From Strigamia acuminata (lineage: Eukaryota; Arthropoda; Chilopoda; Geophilomorpha; Linotaeniidae): a DNA stretch of 64,000 nt. The translations under genes and the position numbers were made by a program. The stretch lies in assembly GCA_949358305.1 (NCBI GenBank), contig OX442323.1, forward strand, positions 1,674,001 through 1,738,000, given 5' to 3'. Positions 59,154 to 64,000 of the stretch are shown here, piece after piece (position 1 is the stretch's first letter; every line of letters starts with the position of its first letter). Under the pieces are notes generated by a model. That model was not told the DNA's origin and made no database searches. It saw only the letters and a program-made list of their open reading frames with translations.

Positions 59154-59436
59154 GCCCCCCCCTTTGAAAAATTTTGGTCTCCAAAATTCAAATTATTTCA
59201 AATGAAAATACCCCCAAATTTCTACTTCGAGATTATCATTTTCACTTCTAACTTTCAACATCATTCTTGCTTTTCACAAAATTATTAACAAAATTTACGA
59301 GAATTGTTCTATTACCTTTATATCCCTCAATTCTTAGTTTAACAATACTTTTCTTGGAAAAGCCAATTACATAAAATTAAACTCTTCGTGTTTATCTATA
59401 CACAAGAGAAAATCTAAAACAAAATTTTACACAAAA

Positions 59437-59637
59437 TTATACAAGTAACAATTGTAATTTCAATTTTAGTCTTCTTCGATGGGGTATCAGATGATCTTTG
59501 ATGATTTCCAACGCAAATCGACTTCTTAAATCATAAGTTTGTCGTGATGTCATTCCGACTCGCTTATCTATCGTCGTTTCGTCCTCCTCTGTTAACTTAG
59601 TATCCAAATCGGACAAAGATATTTGTTCGTCCATCAT
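59437..59637 (-). CDS. Short downstream frame of the Gypsy element
   Basis: 66 codons starting with two consecutive ATGs, about 100 bases after pol and before the polypurine tract. The N-terminal half is acidic (DEQISLSDLDTKLTEEDE) and the C-terminal half basic. No transmembrane segment, so it is not an envelope protein. It may be an accessory frame or chance. Confidence 0.35.
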   Translation of the reverse strand: MMDEQISLSDLDTKLTEEDETTIDKRVGMTSRQTYDLRSRFALEIIKDHLIPHRRRLKLKLQLLLV

Positions 59638-59737
59638 AAATTATCCAACTTCTAAGTCGAAACACAATGTTAAACAGTTTTACTTACTGGCCTCTCGCTT
59701 AATCGCTCAATAAAGTCGAACTTTCTGCGCAAGGTGT

Positions 59738-62700
59738 TCAATAAAACCGGCGATAATTTGTCCGTGCTCGTGGTCTTAACCGCTCAGAACGGAAATCACG
59801 TGTTTCGTCAGCGACGTCCTCTGTTGGCAATTTCTTCGAACGTTCCTCCGACGTCACTTCCGGCTCGAACAACGATTTCAAAGAAATCTGATCCTCGTCA
59901 CTTATGAATCTTTCTGTGCATGGTTTTTTTGATTGTTTTAGTGATTTTTTAGTGTTAATTCTAACTTCTTCAATTCCTTTACTTTCCATCAACTTAGTTT
60001 TGTTAGAATTTTCCGCCTTCACCTCAGTTTCACTATTCCTATCCATAATTATGGATACTTCTTTCCTTGGCTTGTAAGGTTTTAACCTTTCTACATTTAC
60101 AATGTCTGATTTTTTACCAGTTGAATCTACTATTTGGTAATCGTTTGGTGCAGTTCGGCGCACTATTTCGTAAGGACCAGAATATTGTGGCAGTAATTTC
60201 TCACTGAGTCCAACCTTTCTGTTCGGTTTTTTCAAATAAACGTATTCTCCAGGCTCGAACTCCACAACCTTTCTGTTCTTATCAAATCTTTCTTTGCTTT
60301 TAGCTGACATCTGCTCCAGTCTCTGGTTTGAGATTCTCCTTGCTGCCTCGATGAATTTGGCAGTTCTCAAAGTGAATTCCTTCTTCGGGAGATTCAGATT
60401 CACATCGACGTTAACATCTGCTTCATACCCCCTTAATAAAAAGTATGGGGTATATCCAGTTGTCTCGTGAACCGACGTGTTGTACGAGAATAACAGGTGT
60501 GGCAGGAAATCATCCCAGTCCGTATGATCTTCATTTACGTAGTTCAGAAGCATTTTCGCAAGTGTTGCGTTAAAACGCTCCGTTAAACCGTTTGTCCTGG
60601 CATGATATCCGCTAGTTGTTTTATGTTTTGATTTATAGAGTCTCGAGACCTCCTCCATCAATTCATTTCTGTATTCTGTACCACGGTCAGTCAGAATTTC
60701 CCTTGGAGATCCTTCTTTCACCATTATCTCATAAACTAAAGCATCCGCTGCTGCAATGGCCGTGCAAGTTGGTGACGCTCTCGCACAGACCGCTCTAGAT
60801 AGATAGTCCGTCATAACAAACACATAATTATTCCCTTTCTTTGAAGTCGGGAATTTTCCTAAAGTGTCCATTCCTACTCTTTGGAATGGTCTGGTCACGG
60901 TTGTCCAGGGCTGCAATAATCCTTTTGGTGGTGTGGTATCTGTTTTTGCTGCAGCGCACTTCTTGCAGGACAAGACGTAGTCTCTGACCTCTGCATAAAT
61001 TCTGGGCCAATGGAATCTGGTGCTTATTCTTTTCCAAGTTTTCGACAGGCCCAGATGAGCTCCTGGAAGGCCATCATGCATCTCGTGCAGAACATCTTGC
61101 TGTAAGTGTTTTGGCACAACCAGCAGTAACCTTTCGTTGCCCAGGAAATTCTTCCTTCTGAACAAAACTTCATCCTGGAGCACGAACTGTTGTAAAGATC
61201 GTCTCTTCTTTTTCGAAAGGCGCTCAATATCTCGAAGTGCATCAACGTATTCCTTCAGCTTCTGATCCTTTCGCTGCTCGGCAGGTAGGTCCAGATTTTC
61301 CAGTAGCAACAAAGGTAAATCAATTATTTCTTCTTCGCCCACTGCCTCAGGAATACGACTTAACGCATCTGCATCTTGATGTTTTTTACCACTCTTGTGA
61401 ATGACCTCATAGTCATAGTCCACCAATTGGAGTGACCATCTGGTGAGTCGTCCGTTGGGATTTCTCACAGTTTTGAGCCACTGCAACGCTGAATGGTCCG
61501 TAATAACGTAGAACTTTTGGCCATACAAGTAAGGTCGGAACTTTTGTATACCAAAGATGATTGCGAGGCACTCACGCTCCGTTGTATCATAGTTCTGCTC
61601 TGCTTTGCTAAGCAGTCGGCTAGCGTAGGCTACGACATGTTCTTGTTTATTTATCTTTTGTTTCAGCACAACTCCTAATCCATATGCACTGGCGTCAGTA
61701 GAGATCATAAAGGGCTCGCTGAAATTTGGATGAGCCAGCACTGGAACTGTCGTTAGGGCCGTCTTCAGCTTCTGGAACGCTTCATCGTGTGGCGGTCCCC
61801 AATCATACTTTTCTTCTTTCTTTGTCAGATTTACAAGGCACTTGGACACGTCTGAAAAACCACGAATAAATTTGCGATAATAAGAACATAATCCAAGAAA
61901 TCCTTGCAACTGCTTTACTGTTGTTGGTTTTGGGAACTTCGCCACGGACTCCAAATTACGTGGATCCGGTGAAACTCCTTTTGCATTGATGACGTGTCCC
62001 AAATACTTAATGGTATCCGTTCCAAAAGTGCATTTACTTAATTTGACCTTTAAATTCGCCGTGCGCAATTTCGAAAAGACGTTGTCTAAATCAACCAAAT
62101 GCTGGTCGAATGTCTTTGAAAAGATGATCAGATCGTCCAAGTAGGCTATACACACTTTTCCTAGGAGGTTACCAAGCACTTTGTTCATGAGCTTTTGGAA
62201 TGCCGCAGGACTATTACACAAGCCCTGGCCCAGTACATTAAATTCGTAATGACCGGAAGACGTTGTGAACGCAGTCTTTTCCTTATCCTCCTCATCAATC
62301 TCGACTTGGAAATATCCCTGGATTAAATCCATCATGGAAAAATACTTCGCACCTGACAGTTGGTCTAAGGTGTCGTCGATTCGGGGGAGTGGGTAAACCA
62401 TCTTCTTAGTCACTGCATTCAGCCGCCTCCAATCAACACAAAACCGCCATTTGCCATCACGTCTCTTAATTAAAAGCACTGGCGCACTCCATGGACTCTC
62501 GGACTCTCTGATTACATCCATTTCAAGCAGTTTCTGGGTTTCCTCTGCTTCGACTTCTTTCTCTTTCATGGATCGGCGATATGGCTGCAGGTGAATTGGC
62601 TGTGCATCACCTGTATCTATTTTATGCTTGTAGACCTTTACTCTGCCTAAATCCTGATCTGAAGTGGCAAATCTATCTTCATTCTTACGCAGTAGGCTCT

Positions 62701-63535
62701 TCAGCTGCTCCTTTTGGTTTGTATCCAGTAGATCACTTGACACGGCGGAATCAAAGTTCAAGCCATTAGGTGGCTGCTCCTCAAAACTACCAATGTCAAT
62801 GACGTGGTATGCCTTGGCAATCGCTGTTCCTTTCTGCAGATAAACCGCCTTCTTCGTCGGATTCGCAACTCGCATTATGCCTGATCCATCCTTAAATGTA
62901 GTTAGAGTTTTACAGCCAATTACTCCCAATCTATCAGTCAAATTGGATAATGGCTCTGCAAACAAATCTTCATTAGTTTTATTATTGTTCACTCCAATGA
63001 AAAGCATGCATTCGTGCATTGCTGGAATTTTTATTGATTTAGTAAGTCTGCCAATAAATGTTTGTTCCAGATAATTTCTTGACATTGGAAAAACTTCCGG
63101 TTTAAATCCTTCACTTTTTCGCCCCACAAAGACCTTCCGTCGGTCATAGTCCAACACACACCCTGCTTGTTTGAGGAAAGGATCACCTAGTAAGAGCTCA
63201 TGACCAAATCCCCGCACTACTAATACCTCCATGCTGTAGTCCAATCTTCCAATAGTGACTGTAATTTTCCCAATTCCTTCAGGAGATATTAAGGAGTTAT
63301 CAATTACCCTCAATTTGATATAAGGGCAAAGCCGACGTGACAGTTGCAATCTATCAGCCAGTTCCTCACTTATAATATTTCTATATCCACCTGAATCCAA
63401 TACACCTTTGACTTCTAAATTGTTCACTACGACAGGTATTGTCAGCATTTCTTCAGTGGTGTTAATGTCAACTATTTCCAACTTCCTTCTCATTCTTCTT
63501 CTCCTACGCCTACTTTTTAACTGTCTTTGTGGCAC
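59738..63535 (-). CDS. pol: Gypsy pol polyprotein (protease-RT-RNase H-integrase)
   Basis: About 1265 aa counted from 63535. The first codon there is GTG, and the frame is open further upstream, overlapping the end of gag, so it is probably entered by -1 frameshifting at 63541-63547 and not by its own start. After an Arg-rich N-terminus the protease has VLDSGG (D47-S-G). Reverse transcriptase covers about 340-520 with YLDD at 465-468. RNase H starts near STDASAYG at 612. The integrase has its zinc region at about 817-860 (ending CKKC) and catalytic D890, D950 and E986. A C-terminal GPY module (QYSGPYEIV, about 1117-1125) identifies Metaviridae integrases. No chromodomain is seen. All catalytic residues are present. 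Confidence 0.95.
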   Translation of the reverse strand: MPQRQLKSRRRRRRMRRKLEIVDINTTEEMLTIPVVVNNLEVKGVLDSGGYRNIISEELADRLQLSRRLCPYIKLRVIDNSLISPEGIGKITVTIGRLDYSMEVLVVRGFGHELLLGDPFLKQAGCVLDYDRRKVFVGRKSEGFKPEVFPMSRNYLEQTFIGRLTKSIKIPAMHECMLFIGVNNNKTNEDLFAEPLSNLTDRLGVIGCKTLTTFKDGSGIMRVANPTKKAVYLQKGTAIAKAYHVIDIGSFEEQPPNGLNFDSAVSSDLLDTNQKEQLKSLLRKNEDRFATSDQDLGRVKVYKHKIDTGDAQPIHLQPYRRSMKEKEVEAEETQKLLEMDVIRESESPWSAPVLLIKRRDGKWRFCVDWRRLNAVTKKMVYPLPRIDDTLDQLSGAKYFSMMDLIQGYFQVEIDEEDKEKTAFTTSSGHYEFNVLGQGLCNSPAAFQKLMNKVLGNLLGKVCIAYLDDLIIFSKTFDQHLVDLDNVFSKLRTANLKVKLSKCTFGTDTIKYLGHVINAKGVSPDPRNLESVAKFPKPTTVKQLQGFLGLCSYYRKFIRGFSDVSKCLVNLTKKEEKYDWGPPHDEAFQKLKTALTTVPVLAHPNFSEPFMISTDASAYGLGVVLKQKINKQEHVVAYASRLLSKAEQNYDTTERECLAIIFGIQKFRPYLYGQKFYVITDHSALQWLKTVRNPNGRLTRWSLQLVDYDYEVIHKSGKKHQDADALSRIPEAVGEEEIIDLPLLLLENLDLPAEQRKDQKLKEYVDALRDIERLSKKKRRSLQQFVLQDEVLFRRKNFLGNERLLLVVPKHLQQDVLHEMHDGLPGAHLGLSKTWKRISTRFHWPRIYAEVRDYVLSCKKCAAAKTDTTPPKGLLQPWTTVTRPFQRVGMDTLGKFPTSKKGNNYVFVMTDYLSRAVCARASPTCTAIAAADALVYEIMVKEGSPREILTDRGTEYRNELMEEVSRLYKSKHKTTSGYHARTNGLTERFNATLAKMLLNYVNEDHTDWDDFLPHLLFSYNTSVHETTGYTPYFLLRGYEADVNVDVNLNLPKKEFTLRTAKFIEAARRISNQRLEQMSAKSKERFDKNRKVVEFEPGEYVYLKKPNRKVGLSEKLLPQYSGPYEIVRRTAPNDYQIVDSTGKKSDIVNVERLKPYKPRKEVSIIMDRNSETEVKAENSNKTKLMESKGIEEVRINTKKSLKQSKKPCTERFISDEDQISLKSLFEPEVTSEERSKKLPTEDVADETRDFRSERLRPRARTNYRRFY

Positions 63536-63537
63536 TA

Positions 63538-64000
63538 CTAGTTTCCCCGGTTCTGTTGTTTTTGATTCCCAGGTGGATTTCTTGCTTGGTTATTACCGCT
63601 GTTATTGTTAGCAGGACCATTTCCTTGGTTACTGTTATTTTCTTCATTATTCTTATTATTATAACGCCAAGTATCACGCCTCTTCCCACCGCCACCTCTG
63701 TTTTGTGACGCACAGCAGGTGCAGTTGGGCTGATGGAAACATCCGGGTCCAGTTTGCTGCTGCTGAAAATTCTGCCAGTTCTGCGGAGAACTTTGCTGGA
63801 ATTGCTGCTGCTTCTGCTGGGTTCCTTGGAAAAATTTTCCTCCTTGACGCTGATTGTTGACTGGGGTAAACCAAGTCCCTTGATGGAAAATTGGAGAGAT
63901 CGTCTCTTGCAATACGCCATTCTGCAAAAACATATTCTGTTCTTTTAGAAAGTTGTTTTCTGCTACAAGTTCTGCGAGCGACTTTGGGGCTTCTGCCACT
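63538..64000 (-). CDS. gag: Gag, C-terminal part (truncated by window edge)
   Basis: An open frame running from the window edge to a TAG at 63538-63540, at least 153 codons. The C-terminal half is extremely Gln/Asn/Gly-rich (for example QQKQQQFQQSSPQNWQNF). In place of a standard CCHC zinc knuckle it has a Cys cluster, CFHQPNCTCC. A coiled-coil-like stretch (LAELVAENNFLKEQNMFL) is at the edge. The N-terminus lies outside the window. It forms the particle shell of the element. RNA binding may depend on the low-complexity region. Confidence 0.85.
   Translation of the reverse strand, partial: VAEAPKSLAELVAENNFLKEQNMFLQNGVLQETISPIFHQGTWFTPVNNQRQGGKFFQGTQQKQQQFQQSSPQNWQNFQQQQTGPGCFHQPNCTCCASQNRGGGGKRRDTWRYNNKNNEENNSNQGNGPANNNSGNNQARNPPGNQKQQNRGN
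63541..63547 (-). promoter_or_regulatory. Predicted -1 ribosomal frameshift site GGGAAAC
   Basis: In the gag frame the last codons read CGG GGA AAC TAG, so the heptamer is G GGA AAC, the X XXY YYZ form needed for simultaneous slippage, directly followed by the gag stop. A one-base backward slip enters the open pol frame. The same heptamer is known at the gag-pro junction of Mason-Pfizer-type retroviruses. A downstream stimulatory structure was not established by eye. Confidence 0.7.

Larger units (their letters stand above)
58610..64000 (-). mobile_element. Ty3/Gypsy LTR retrotransposon copy B (5' end outside window)
   Basis: In sense order from the right edge: C-terminal part of gag, pol in the -1 frame, a short 66-codon frame (59437-59637), a non-coding segment with polypurine tract, and the 3' LTR. 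Pol order is protease, reverse transcriptase, RNase H, integrase, the Gypsy order. No frame-breaking change is visible in the part present, so the copy may be functional. Confidence 0.95.

Noticed and set aside
63510-63920. 136-codon frame in the third phase across the gag/pol junction
   Set aside because: It is the remaining phase over a Gln/Asn-rich gag segment and ends within pol. No independent evidence supports it.
1-64000. CRISPR arrays, bacterial operons, tRNA or rRNA genes
   Set aside because: The DNA is eukaryotic with spliced genes. The tandem repeats found lack spacer structure, and no tRNA cloverleaf or rRNA core sequence was noticed.

Overview
The window is eukaryotic nuclear DNA, most likely from an arthropod and plausibly a crustacean. 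It is AT-rich and full of (CT)n/(GA)n microsatellites. Genes have many small exons with GT-AG introns, mostly about 50-100 bp. It carries a single-domain von Willebrand C (SVWC) protein, a family known mainly from arthropods, and Bel/Pao and Ty3/Gypsy LTR retrotransposons. The species cannot be fixed from sequence alone.

Layout. Both ends belong to the same Ty3/Gypsy family in opposite orientation. Positions 1-822 are the 3' end of a plus-strand copy. Positions 58610-64000 are a minus-strand copy whose 5' LTR and most of gag lie past the window edge. Their 544-bp LTRs agree wherever compared. Between 0.8 and 35 kb there is little recognisable coding sequence: microsatellites, MITE-like repeats, isolated candidate exons, a TATA-type promoter with a short first exon (7.8 kb), a Cys-rich small peptide locus (28.9 kb), and a complete Bel/Pao element at 21098-27186 with identical 382-bp LTRs, a 5-bp target duplication and one intact 1737-codon reading frame.

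From 35.4 to 55.8 kb lies a compact cluster of six spliced genes, whose exons were traced by hand and whose summed lengths are all multiples of three: TBCK (pseudokinase-TBC-rhodanese, minus, 18 exons, 884 aa), an unrecognised small membrane protein with CxxC motifs (plus, 116 aa), an SVWC secreted protein (plus, 137 aa), Rab escort protein REP/CHM (minus, 16 exons, 620 aa), an SLC36-type proton-coupled amino acid transporter (plus, 9 coding exons, 510 aa) and an unrecognised four-pass membrane protein (minus, 11 exons, 394 aa). TBCK/small membrane protein and REP/SLC36 are divergent pairs that may share promoters. SVWC/REP and SLC36/four-pass are convergent pairs. TBCK and REP both belong to Rab-GTPase biology and SLC36 acts on endolysosomal or plasma membranes, but nothing shows co-regulation.

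From 55 to 58.6 kb are foldback elements, including a 785-bp palindromic array of GGTACC-type repeats. The most distinctive observations are a GGGAAAC slippery heptamer abutting the gag stop of the Gypsy element, a Bel element without a sense-strand polypurine tract before its 3' LTR, the nested palindrome, and several unfamiliar small genes.
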